DNA of 64,000 bases from NCBI RefSeq assembly GCF_011068285.1, contig NZ_CP049616.1, positions 62,001-126,000 on the forward strand. Direction: 5' to 3'. This stretch comes from Flagellimonas oceani (GTDB lineage: Bacteria > Bacteroidota > Bacteroidia > Flavobacteriales > Flavobacteriaceae). The notes beneath the pieces were generated by a model. That model was not told the origin of the DNA. It searched no databases and worked only from the letters and a program-made list of their open reading frames with translations. Shown here one piece after another: positions 18,101 through 24,018 of the stretch. Positions within the stretch are counted from its first letter, which is position 1. Each line of letters begins with the position of its first letter. The position numbers and the translations under genes were made by a program.

Positions 18101-18492
18101 ACCTTCAGAACGAGTTTTCGGATATTGATGTACAAAACTTGATTCCAGAAGAACTACGAACTTTGGATTTTGAAAAGTTTATGGAACACATCGTAGAGAT
18201 GGATGATGTTTATAAGAAAATCAAAGAAGACCAAAAACAAGGACACGTGCTTCGCTACATAGGTGATTTGCACGGGGATTTGCAACAGGACAAAGGGATC
18301 TTGGACGTACAATTGGTGTCTGTGCCCAAAGAAAGCGCTTTGGGGCAGGTGAAAGGTTCCGATTCGATTATTGAGATTTATACAGAATCCTACGGAGAGC
18401 ATCCCTTGGTGATTCAAGGAGCAGGGGCAGGGGCCGCTGTAACGGCAAGGGGTGTTTTTGGAGACATATTAAGAATAGCGGAGAAAATATAG
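15109..18492 (+). CDS. thrA: Trifunctional fusion: MetX-like homoserine acyltransferase, aspartokinase, homoserine dehydrogenase
   Basis: A 1127-residue protein with three units. Residues 1-320 are a MetX-type alpha/beta hydrolase: ILVNHALTGNSNVAG, nucleophile Ser123 in GGSLGGG, Asp266, His299 in GHDAFL, and YRTPESFKERF. Residues 325 to about 770 are aspartokinase with the KFGGKS start and two ACT domains (EGRGLLGKVGVDMRIFRALG and VGMDLSSFHKPFNALAKNQI). Residues 772-1127 are homoserine dehydrogenase (ALFGHGNVGGT and FSGSLSYIFNTF). It would phosphorylate aspartate, reduce aspartate semialdehyde and acylate the homoserine made, committing it to methionine. The gene is under an S-box riboswitch and upstream of metZ. 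Fusions of this size occur in Flavobacteriia. Confidence 0.93.
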   Translation: MDLRHLAISDFKTLSGSVQDIKLSYQVFGKPLHTAPIILVNHALTGNSNVAGKDGWWSDLIGDGKCIDTEKYTILSFNIPGNGFDGFIIENYKDFVAGDIARIFLWGLEQLEIDKLFAIIGGSLGGGIAWEMTAINPNITEHLIPVASDWKSTDWLIANCQIQEQFLVNSKQPVHDARMHAMLCYRTPESFKERFKRSTNEELQVFNVESWLMHHGKKLQERFQLSAYKLMNQLLKSIDITRNGEEAFKALQDSDTKIHIIGVNSDLFFTAEENKETFKRLAQANTNVTYGEVQSVHGHDAFLMEFEQLEKLLETVFQKNTERIKILKFGGKSLANGEGIQRVLKIITQRFEAEEHFAVVVSARGKATDQLENLLEKAAKGADFQTDLKKFADYQKNNFDGVDIDEELATIEKILNGVSLTGDYSLKTKDEVLSFGELLSAKYVTAALNTSGVKAKLLDSRKLISTDDNYSNAEVDYGTSKENVLRYFHALEKDTIPIVTGFIGSNRDGSTTTLGRNGSNYSAALLANFLDAGELINYTHVDGIFTANPDLVADARLIDVISYGEANELANFGANILHAKTIIPLIEKNIPLRICNTFNDNNEGTLIGPKTDNGGIKSLSVLDNMALINLEGRGLLGKVGVDMRIFRALGQNGISVGIVSQGSSERGIGLVVDASKADKAKKVLDQEFETDYSSKDINQISVVKDVSVISIVGMDLSSFHKPFNALAKNQITPLLFNNTVTGKNVSMVVKKSDLNKAINVIHGQIFGIARKINLALFGHGNVGGTLISQILDSKTSIEDRKSIDLKVFAVANSKKVLLDASGVGSDWKERLEKEGQPYQIEDITAFAKQHHLENLIAVDNTASKTFVQQYESLIEHGFDLVSSNKIANTLSFEKYKSIRKCLDKNQKQYLYETNVGAGLPLIDTIKLLHLSGENITRIKGVFSGSLSYIFNTFSEKDVSFSEIVKEAMESGFTEPDPREDLSGNDVGRKLLILARELDLQNEFSDIDVQNLIPEELRTLDFEKFMEHIVEMDDVYKKIKEDQKQGHVLRYIGDLHGDLQQDKGILDVQLVSVPKESALGQVKGSDSIIEIYTESYGEHPLVIQGAGAGAAVTARGVFGDILRIAEKI

Positions 18493-18509
18493 CTTCGACT
18501 TCAGCTACC
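18492..18509 (-). repeat. Degenerate inverted copy of the REP-like palindrome
   Basis: GCTTCGACTTCAGCTACC resembles the reverse complement of the element at 18528-18551 (GCTTCGACTACGCTCAGCCACC) with a 4-nt internal loss. It directly abuts the thrA stop codon and can fold back on the intact copy 18 nt downstream. Confidence 0.55.
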
Positions 18510-18527
18510 AATGATTTTGAAGTTTCG

Positions 18528-18551
18528 GTGGCTGAGCGTAGTCGAAGCCAC
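18528..18551 (+). repeat. REP-like palindrome, left flank of the GIY-YIG gene
   Basis: Stem GTGGC / GCCAC encloses the 14-nt centre TGAGCGTAGTCGAA. It ends 7 nt before the GIY-YIG start codon. An inverted copy flanks the other side of the gene at 18874, and a copy with a different stem but similar centre lies at 26899-26922. Confidence 0.8.
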
Positions 18552-18558
18552 AATTATA

Positions 18559-18873
18559 ATGAAAGGATACGTCTACATATTGGAATGCTCAGATGGAAGT
18601 TATTATACCGGAAGTACCATTGACTTGGAGAACCGGTTAAAGGAGCATCAAGATGGTCGGGGTGCCAACCATACAAAGAAAAGACTGCCGGTTAAGTTGG
18701 TATATGTTGAAGAGTATTTAAGTATTGCAACAGCCTTTGAACGCGAAAAGCAGATTCAAGGGTGGTCTAGGGAAAAAAAGAAGGCATTGATAGTTGGAGA
18801 ATTTGATGCACTCACAAATTTAGCCGAGTGTAAAAATGAGACAAGTTTTAAATATTATAAGGAGAAAAAATAA
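18559..18873 (+). CDS. GIY-YIG family nuclease (UPF0213-like), REP-bracketed
   Basis: This is a 104-residue single-domain protein. The frame is open upstream, but ATG at 18559 gives the family start MKGYVYILECSDGSYYTGST, where VYI and YTG are the GIY-YIG strands. The Arg helix follows (LENRLKEH), then His in GANHTKKR, and the metal-binding Glu in AFEREKQIQGWSREKKKAL. Such stand-alone domains cut DNA in homing and repair enzymes, but the role of this subfamily is unknown. Inverted copies of a 24-bp palindrome lie 7 nt before the start and directly after the stop. The whole unit fills the gap between thrA and metZ, which suggests insertion of a small mobile or REP-associated element into the operon. 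Confidence 0.88.
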   Translation: MKGYVYILECSDGSYYTGSTIDLENRLKEHQDGRGANHTKKRLPVKLVYVEEYLSIATAFEREKQIQGWSREKKKALIVGEFDALTNLAECKNETSFKYYKEKK

Positions 18874-18897
18874 GTGGCTTCGACTCCGCTCAGCCAC
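18874..18897 (-). repeat. REP-like palindrome, right flank of the GIY-YIG gene
   Basis: GTGGC / GCCAC stem around TTCGACTCCGCTCA, the inverted form of the left copy with one difference in the variable triplet. It begins at the base after the GIY-YIG stop codon and ends 15 nt before the metZ start. Confidence 0.8.
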
Positions 18898-18912
18898 CAA
18901 AAATGGAACAAA

Positions 18913-20079
18913 ATGAAAGGCAAAAAATTCGAGACGCAAGCAATAAGAACGCAAATGGAGCGCAGTCAAAACTTGGAGCATTCCAGCCCCATTTATATGA
19001 CCTCCAGCTTTGTTTTTGAAGATGCGGAGGACATGCGTGCCTCTTTTGCAGAGGAAAAGCAGCGCAATATCTATTCCAGATATTCCAACCCCAATTCGAA
19101 CGAACTCATTGAAAGGGTTTGCCAGATGGAAGGGGCTGAGAGCGGTTTTGCTTACGCCTCCGGTATGGCCGCCGTTTTTTCAACTTTGGCTGCTTTATTG
19201 GATACGGGTGATCGCGTGATTTCGTCCAAAAGTATTTTTGGGTCCACGCACACCCTTTTCACGCAGTTTTTTCCAAAGTGGAACATCGAAACCAGTTATT
19301 TTGATGCCAACGATTTGTCTCAAATAGAAGGTTTGATCAAACCAAATACCAAGATACTTTATGCCGAAACTCCGACCAACCCAGGCGTGGATGTCTTGGA
19401 TTTGGAAGTGTTGGCCAAAATTGCCAAAAAGCACGGCCTTATTTTTATTATCGATAACTGTTTTGCGACACCGTATTTGCAACAGCCGATTAAATTTGGT
19501 GCCGATTTGGTCATTCACTCGGGAACCAAGTTGATGGATGGACAAGGAAGGGTATTGGCCGGAATTACGGTGGGTAGCGGAGAATTGATGGACAAAGTGT
19601 ACCGTTTTTCCCGAATTACGGGACCTGCATTGTCCCCGTTCAATGCGTGGGTGTTGTCACGAAGCTTGGAAACCTTGGCGATTCGGGTGGATAGACACTG
19701 TGAGAACGCTTTGAAATTGGCAACCTATCTGGAGAGTCACGATAAGATTGAATGGGTGAAGTATCCATTTTTGAAATCGCACCCCAAGCACGAAATTGCC
19801 AAAAAGCAAATGAAAGCAGGCGGTTGCGTTGTGGCCTTTGAAGTTAAGGGCGGTCTGGAAGCCGGGCGGGAATTTTTTGACAGTATCAAATTATTATCCT
19901 TGTCCGCGAACTTGGGAGATGCACGAAGCATTGTGACGCATCCCGCATCCACTACCCACAGCAAGCTGACCACAGAGGAGCGCAATGCCGTTGGAATTTC
20001 CGATGGAATGGTACGCGTGTCCGTCGGATTGGAACATATCGATGATATTATCGCTGATATTGAGCAGGCTCTAGGTTAA
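18913..20079 (+). CDS. metZ: O-acyl-homoserine sulfhydrylase / cystathionine gamma-synthase family enzyme
   Basis: The frame opens earlier with GTG inside the REP element. ATG at 18913 gives the natural start MKGKKFETQAIRTQMERSQN and 388 residues. PLP-family motifs are present: SRYSNPNSNELIERVCQMEG, YASGMAAVFSTLAALL, YAETPTNPGVDVLDL, and the PLP Lys in IHSGTKLMDGQGRVLAG. The DGQGRVLAG segment is typical of MetZ sulfhydrylases, which add sulfide to acylated homoserine to give homocysteine. Sulfide comes from the cys operon just downstream and the acyl-homoserine from the fusion protein upstream, so context agrees. Cystathionine gamma-synthase activity is the alternative. Confidence 0.9.
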   Translation: MKGKKFETQAIRTQMERSQNLEHSSPIYMTSSFVFEDAEDMRASFAEEKQRNIYSRYSNPNSNELIERVCQMEGAESGFAYASGMAAVFSTLAALLDTGDRVISSKSIFGSTHTLFTQFFPKWNIETSYFDANDLSQIEGLIKPNTKILYAETPTNPGVDVLDLEVLAKIAKKHGLIFIIDNCFATPYLQQPIKFGADLVIHSGTKLMDGQGRVLAGITVGSGELMDKVYRFSRITGPALSPFNAWVLSRSLETLAIRVDRHCENALKLATYLESHDKIEWVKYPFLKSHPKHEIAKKQMKAGGCVVAFEVKGGLEAGREFFDSIKLLSLSANLGDARSIVTHPASTTHSKLTTEERNAVGISDGMVRVSVGLEHIDDIIADIEQALG

Positions 20080-20133
20080 TCTTTCTGTAATTGGCCATTA
20101 AGGCAGGTTGTCAAATTTCCCTATCTTCGTGCG

Positions 20134-20541
20134 ATGCTCTCCAAGAAGACAAAATACGGACTTAAGGCACTTACCTACCTTGCCAAGGTGGAGGGTAGAC
20201 AGCCAGTACAGATTGCTGAAATTGCCAAGTGCGAGAATATTTCCCAAAAGTTTTTGGAAAGTATTTTGCTTACCCTTCGCAGGAATGGCCTTTTGGGTTC
20301 CAAAAAAGGGAAGGGAGGGGGTTATTATCTAATTAAAGAGCCTCAAGATGTTCAAATGACCACGGTTATGCGGGTATTGGAAGGCCCTATCGCCATGGTG
20401 CCCTGCGTTAGTCTCAACTTCTACGAAAAATGTGACGACTGTCCGGATGAGGAGGAATGCTCCGTTCATAAATTAATGCTTCTAGTTAGGGACAGTGCCT
20501 TGGATGTTTATCGTAACAACACGCTGGCAGATTTGCTTTAA
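20134..20541 (+). CDS. Rrf2-family transcriptional regulator
   Basis: This is a 135-residue protein. Residues 1-60 form the Rrf2 winged helix (MLSKKTKYGLKALTYLAKVE, IAEIAKCENISQKFLESIL, the recognition helix region, and a GKGGGYYL wing). Cys91, Cys100, Cys103 and Cys109 lie in PCVSLNFYEKCDDCPDEEEC, enough to hold an Fe-S cluster or act as a thiol sensor. Regulators of this type control cysteine synthesis (CymR) and Fe-S assembly (IscR). Lying between metZ and the cys operon, with an inverted repeat at the next promoter, it is the likely repressor of sulfate assimilation. Confidence 0.9.
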   Translation: MLSKKTKYGLKALTYLAKVEGRQPVQIAEIAKCENISQKFLESILLTLRRNGLLGSKKGKGGGYYLIKEPQDVQMTTVMRVLEGPIAMVPCVSLNFYEKCDDCPDEEECSVHKLMLLVRDSALDVYRNNTLADLL

Positions 20542-20592
20542 ATCAGCGCGCCACATCAAATTTTAGCTTAAAAATCCTCAAAATTCACTATT

Positions 20593-20606
20593 GATTATCG
20601 ATAATC
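20593..20606. promoter_or_regulatory. 14-bp perfect palindrome upstream of the cys operon
   Basis: GATTATCGATAATC is its own reverse complement. It sits 66 bp upstream of the predicted -7 box. It could be an activator or Rrf2 site, or chance in AT-rich DNA. Confidence 0.3.
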
Positions 20607-20644
20607 TACTAAAACTATAGGGTAAAAGTAAATTTATGATTCAA

Positions 20645-20679
20645 TTTGCTTTTTCTTCAGAAAAATAATTTTACTTTTG
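20645..20679 (+). promoter_or_regulatory. Promoter of the sulfate assimilation operon
   Basis: TTTG (20645-20648) and TACTTTTG (20672-20679), with 23 bp between, match the Bacteroidetes consensus at the long end of the usual spacing. The transcript would start near 20686, 33 nt before the DUF2061 start codon. Confidence 0.6.
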
Positions 20680-20684
20680 AAATT

Positions 20685-20701
20685 CCTACCAGTTCAGTAG
20701 G
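20685..20701. promoter_or_regulatory. Inverted repeat overlapping the cys operon start site, candidate Rrf2 operator
   Basis: CCTAC-CAGTTCA-GTAGG forms two 5-bp arms around a 7-nt spacer, placed exactly over the predicted +1. A direct repeat of its right edge, TAGGGTAA, occurs at 20618-20625 and 20698-20705. Position over the start site suits a repressor, and the Rrf2 gene lies directly upstream. Confidence 0.5.
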
Positions 20702-20718
20702 GTAATAAAAGTTTAAAA

Positions 20719-20982
20719 ATGATTACCGATCAGTTGATAATAAAAAACGAAAAACAGCAAAGCACGTACACTAAGGATAGTGCTTCGGAAAGTCCAAAGC
20801 GGAGTATTGCAAAATCCATAAGTTGGAGAATTGTTGGTACTATGGACACGATATTGATCTCTTGGATAGTGACAGGTACGTTAAGTTTGGCATTTTCAAT
20901 CGGATTGGTGGAACTCGTCACCAAAATGGTGCTTTATTTTTTTCACGAAAGAATTTGGAACTCCATCAAATGGGGCAAATAA
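20719..20982 (+). CDS. DUF2061 small membrane protein
   Basis: This 87-residue protein has a hydrophilic N-terminus of about 30 residues, then the DUF2061 signature SIAKSISWRIVGTMDTILIS with two membrane helices (about residues 36-58 and 60-75) and the ending FFHERIWNSIKWGK. The family often sits beside cysteine biosynthesis genes and its role is unknown. It is the first gene of the cys operon here, 11 nt before cysH, so it may have a part in sulfur uptake or sensing at the membrane. Confidence 0.85.
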   Translation: MITDQLIIKNEKQQSTYTKDSASESPKRSIAKSISWRIVGTMDTILISWIVTGTLSLAFSIGLVELVTKMVLYFFHERIWNSIKWGK

Positions 20983-20993
20983 AAGGATAGGCA

Positions 20994-21617
20994 ATGGCAT
21001 TGACACAAGAAGAAATAAAGAAACTGAACCTTCAGTTTAAGGGAATTTCTCCCGAAGAAATTATATCCTGGGCCATCAACCATGGAAAAAAACCGGTAGT
21101 AACGACCAATTTTAGACCTTATGAAGTGGCTATTCTTCATGCGGTGACCGAAGTGGATAAAAGTATTCCCGTAATTTGGTGCGATACAGGTTACAATACC
21201 CCTCAAACCTATAAACATGCGGAAGCGTTGATTTCCATATTGGAGCTCAACGTAAAATTATATGTTCCCAAACAAACGAGTTCCCATCGTGATGCCATTA
21301 TGGGCATTCCACAAATTGATGACCCTCGGCACAAAGAGTTTACCGAGCAGGTAAAGTTGGAGCCGTTCCGTCGCGCTATGGAAGAGCATAAGCCCGATGT
21401 TTGGTTCACCAACTTGCGCAAAGGTCAAACAGCGCACAGGGATTCTTTGGACGTGTTGAGCATGAGCAACGATGGTGTTTTAAAGGTGAGTCCGTTCTAT
21501 CATTGGAGCGACACCCAATTGGATGCTTACTTAAAAGCGCGCCAATTGCCGAACGAACACAAATACTTTGACCCGACAAAAGTATTGGCCAACCGTGAAT
21601 GCGGTTTGCACACATAA
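20994..21617 (+). CDS. cysH: Phosphoadenylyl-sulfate (PAPS/APS) reductase
   Basis: The 207-residue PP-loop-fold protein carries the substrate segment VIWCDTGYNTPQTYKHAE, the KLEPFRRAM and WFTNLRKGQTAHR motifs, and the catalytic Cys in the C-terminal ECGLHT. It reduces activated sulfate to sulfite using thioredoxin or a similar donor. The paired cysteines (CC...CxxC) that hold a 4Fe-4S cluster in APS reductases are absent, so it belongs to the cluster-free type usually specific for PAPS. No APS kinase is present in this operon. It is second in the operon. Confidence 0.9.
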   Translation: MALTQEEIKKLNLQFKGISPEEIISWAINHGKKPVVTTNFRPYEVAILHAVTEVDKSIPVIWCDTGYNTPQTYKHAEALISILELNVKLYVPKQTSSHRDAIMGIPQIDDPRHKEFTEQVKLEPFRRAMEEHKPDVWFTNLRKGQTAHRDSLDVLSMSNDGVLKVSPFYHWSDTQLDAYLKARQLPNEHKYFDPTKVLANRECGLHT

Positions 21618-21668
21618 AACGAATGAATTGTCACCAATCGTGGTGATTTACAATAAAAAGATAAAGCC

Positions 21669-22616
21669 TTGAGCACACTTGCAAAAGAAATTAAAAAACC
21701 AGAGACATTGAACGGGGTCGAAAGACCGACGGCAAATGCCTTGGAACACGAAGCTATTTACATAATGCGCGAAGTAGCGGCGCAGTTTGAAAAACCTGTA
21801 CTGCTATTTTCCGGAGGAAAGGATTCCATCACTTTGGTACGTTTGGCCCAAAAAGCCTTTTGGCCTGCCAAAATACCGTTCCCGTTGATGCATATAGACA
21901 CAGGTCACAACTTTCCCGAAACCATCGAGTTCCGTGATAAGTTGGTGGAGGAACTTGGTGTTGAATTGATAGTTCGAAATGTACAGGATTCCATTGATGA
22001 AGGAAAAGTAGTAGAGGAAACCGGCAAGTATGCTAGTAGAAACATGCTTCAAACCACAACTTTGCTGGACGCCATTGAAGAATTCAAATTTGATGCCTGT
22101 ATCGGTGGAGCAAGACGTGATGAAGAAAAGGCACGGGCCAAGGAACGTATATTTTCCGTACGTGATGATTTTGGGCAATGGGACGAGAAGAACCAAAGAC
22201 CAGAGTTGTTCGATATGTTGAACGGTGAAATTGAAATTGGTCAGAATGTACGTGTCTTCCCGATAAGTAACTGGACAGAATTGGATGTTTGGAGTTATAT
22301 CCAAAAGGAAAACATTGAGATTCCATCCATCTATTTTGCACATAAAAGAAATACATTCCTTCGTGATGGATTGATTTGGTCCGCAGAAGACGATGTAGTT
22401 TTTAGGGCCGATGATGAACAGGTAGAAGAGCGAATGGTGCGTTTTAGAACCGTTGGTGATATGAGCTGTACCGCAGCTGTGGAGTCGCATGCCGATACCA
22501 TTGATAAAGTGGTTGCAGAAATCAGGAATTCCAGAATCTCGGAAAGGGGAGCCCGAATCGATGATAAGCGCTCCGAAGCAGCAATGGAAAAACGTAAACA
22601 ACAAGGATACTTTTAA
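21669..22616 (+). CDS. cysD: Sulfate adenylyltransferase subunit 2
   Basis: This 315-residue ATP pyrophosphatase-fold subunit has the PP-loop LLFSGGKDSITLVRLAQKAF, then HIDTGHNFPETIEFRD, the IGGARRDEEKARAKERIFSV segment and the FRTVGDMSCTAAVES signature. With the CysN GTPase it makes APS from ATP and sulfate. No ATG gives a full-length N-terminus; TTG at 21669 starts the protein STLAKEIKKPETLNGVERP and is chosen. It is followed by a 79-bp gap holding an inverted array of heptamers before cysN. Confidence 0.95.
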   Translation: MSTLAKEIKKPETLNGVERPTANALEHEAIYIMREVAAQFEKPVLLFSGGKDSITLVRLAQKAFWPAKIPFPLMHIDTGHNFPETIEFRDKLVEELGVELIVRNVQDSIDEGKVVEETGKYASRNMLQTTTLLDAIEEFKFDACIGGARRDEEKARAKERIFSVRDDFGQWDEKNQRPELFDMLNGEIEIGQNVRVFPISNWTELDVWSYIQKENIEIPSIYFAHKRNTFLRDGLIWSAEDDVVFRADDEQVEERMVRFRTVGDMSCTAAVESHADTIDKVVAEIRNSRISERGARIDDKRSEAAMEKRKQQGYF

Positions 22617-22692
22617 AATGGTTGATAGTTTATAGTTATTGGTTTTTAGAGGTATTGAAAACCAACAACGATCAACCATTAACGAAAAACGA
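22617..22692. repeat. Inverted array of heptamers / hairpin between cysD and cysN
   Basis: Reading in 7-nt steps from 22619, four units of the form TrGTTnn occur (TGGTTGA, TAGTTTA, TAGTTAT, TGGTTTT). After a short centre come five units of the complementary form (AAAACCA, ACAACGA, TCAACCA, TTAACGA, AAAACGA, 22658-22692). The arms pair: AATGGTTGAT (22617-22626) with ATCAACCATT (22671-22680), and TTGGTTTT (22639-22646) with AAAACCAA (22658-22665). It lies within the operon, 3 nt before the cysN start codon. Confidence 0.65.
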
Positions 22693-22695
22693 AAT

Positions 22696-23943
22696 ATGGA
22701 AGTTTTAAAAATAGCAACAGCGGGTAGTGTAGACGACGGTAAAAGTACCTTGATCGGAAGATTGCTCTACGATACAAAATCAATGACCGACGATAAACTG
22801 GAGGCCATTGAGCGCACAAGCAAACAGAAAGGATACGATTACCTCGATTTTTCATTGGCGACCGATGGTTTGGTAGCGGAAAGAGAGCAGGGCATCACCA
22901 TAGATGTGGCCCACATTTACTTTTCTACGCCATCCAAGAGTTACATTATTGCCGATACCCCTGGTCATGTGGAGTATACCCGAAATATGGTTACGGGAGC
23001 TTCGACTTCTCAGGCATCCATTATTTTGATCGATGCCCGAAAAGGAGTGATTGAGCAGACACACCGTCACTTTTTCATCAACAACCTTTTGCGGGTAAAG
23101 GATGTTATTGTGGCCATCAATAAAATGGATTTGGTGGATTTCTCCGAAGAAACCTATAACAACATCAAGGCCGATTTTGAGGAGTTGATGAAGAAACGTG
23201 ATTACCAAGATCAAAATATCACCTTCATTCCCGTTAGTGCCTTAAAAGGTGACAACGTGGTAAATCGTTCCAAAGAAATGCCTTGGTACAAAGGTCAGAC
23301 ACTTTTGGAGCATTTGGAAGAATTGGACCAGAAGGATATCTACAACACCGGTACCCCACGCTTCCCGGTTCAGTATGTAATCCGTCCCAAAACGGATGAT
23401 TTTCATGATTTCCGTGGATTCGCAGGAAAGGTGTATGGAGGTGAACTCAATGTTGGGGACGAAGTGGTGGTTTTGCCATCCATGACACGTTCCAAAATCA
23501 AGGACATTTATTTTTACAATAAACATTACAAAACGGCACCTCGAAGATCTTCGGTCACTATAACATTGGAAGATGAGGTGAATGTAAGCAGAGGCGATAT
23601 GTTGGTAAAAGCGGACGACCTTCCAACAATCGATAAGCAGCTTACGGCCACCATTTCTTGGATGGATAGCGCCAGTTTTACCCCTGGTGGCAAGTACACC
23701 TTGCAGCACGGTGTAAATAAGGTATTGGCTAAGGTCGATGCCATTGAGCATAAAATCCATCCGGATTATTCAGGGATTGAGGAGAATGTTACTTCTCTTC
23801 AAATGAACGATATAGCCAAAGTGCGCTTAAGGCTGAACAAACCTATTTTTTATGATAGGTTCAAAGACCATCGTACCAACGGGTCTTTTATAATAATCGA
23901 CAGCCGAACAAATACAACAGCAGGCGTAGGATTTATTGAATGA
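22696..23943 (+). CDS. cysN: Sulfate adenylyltransferase subunit 1 (GTPase)
   Basis: The frame opens at 22639, but ATG at 22696 gives the family start MEVLKIATAGSVDDGKSTLI and 415 residues. GTPase motifs are complete: G1 GSVDDGKS (residues 10-17), switch I around EREQGITIDVAHIY, G3 DTPGHVEYTRNM, G4 NKMD, then two beta-barrel domains as in EF-Tu. It drives APS formation by CysD. It has no C-terminal APS kinase domain, unlike CysNC fusions. The upstream extension would run through the heptamer array and is not believed. Confidence 0.95.
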   Translation: MEVLKIATAGSVDDGKSTLIGRLLYDTKSMTDDKLEAIERTSKQKGYDYLDFSLATDGLVAEREQGITIDVAHIYFSTPSKSYIIADTPGHVEYTRNMVTGASTSQASIILIDARKGVIEQTHRHFFINNLLRVKDVIVAINKMDLVDFSEETYNNIKADFEELMKKRDYQDQNITFIPVSALKGDNVVNRSKEMPWYKGQTLLEHLEELDQKDIYNTGTPRFPVQYVIRPKTDDFHDFRGFAGKVYGGELNVGDEVVVLPSMTRSKIKDIYFYNKHYKTAPRRSSVTITLEDEVNVSRGDMLVKADDLPTIDKQLTATISWMDSASFTPGGKYTLQHGVNKVLAKVDAIEHKIHPDYSGIEENVTSLQMNDIAKVRLRLNKPIFYDRFKDHRTNGSFIIIDSRTNTTAGVGFIE

Positions 23944-24018
23944 TATTCTTCCGCTTTTGTGAGGAGGAAAGGGAGTTTTTTTAAAATAACTCTATAAAAT
24001 AGATAGGAAAACTAGATT

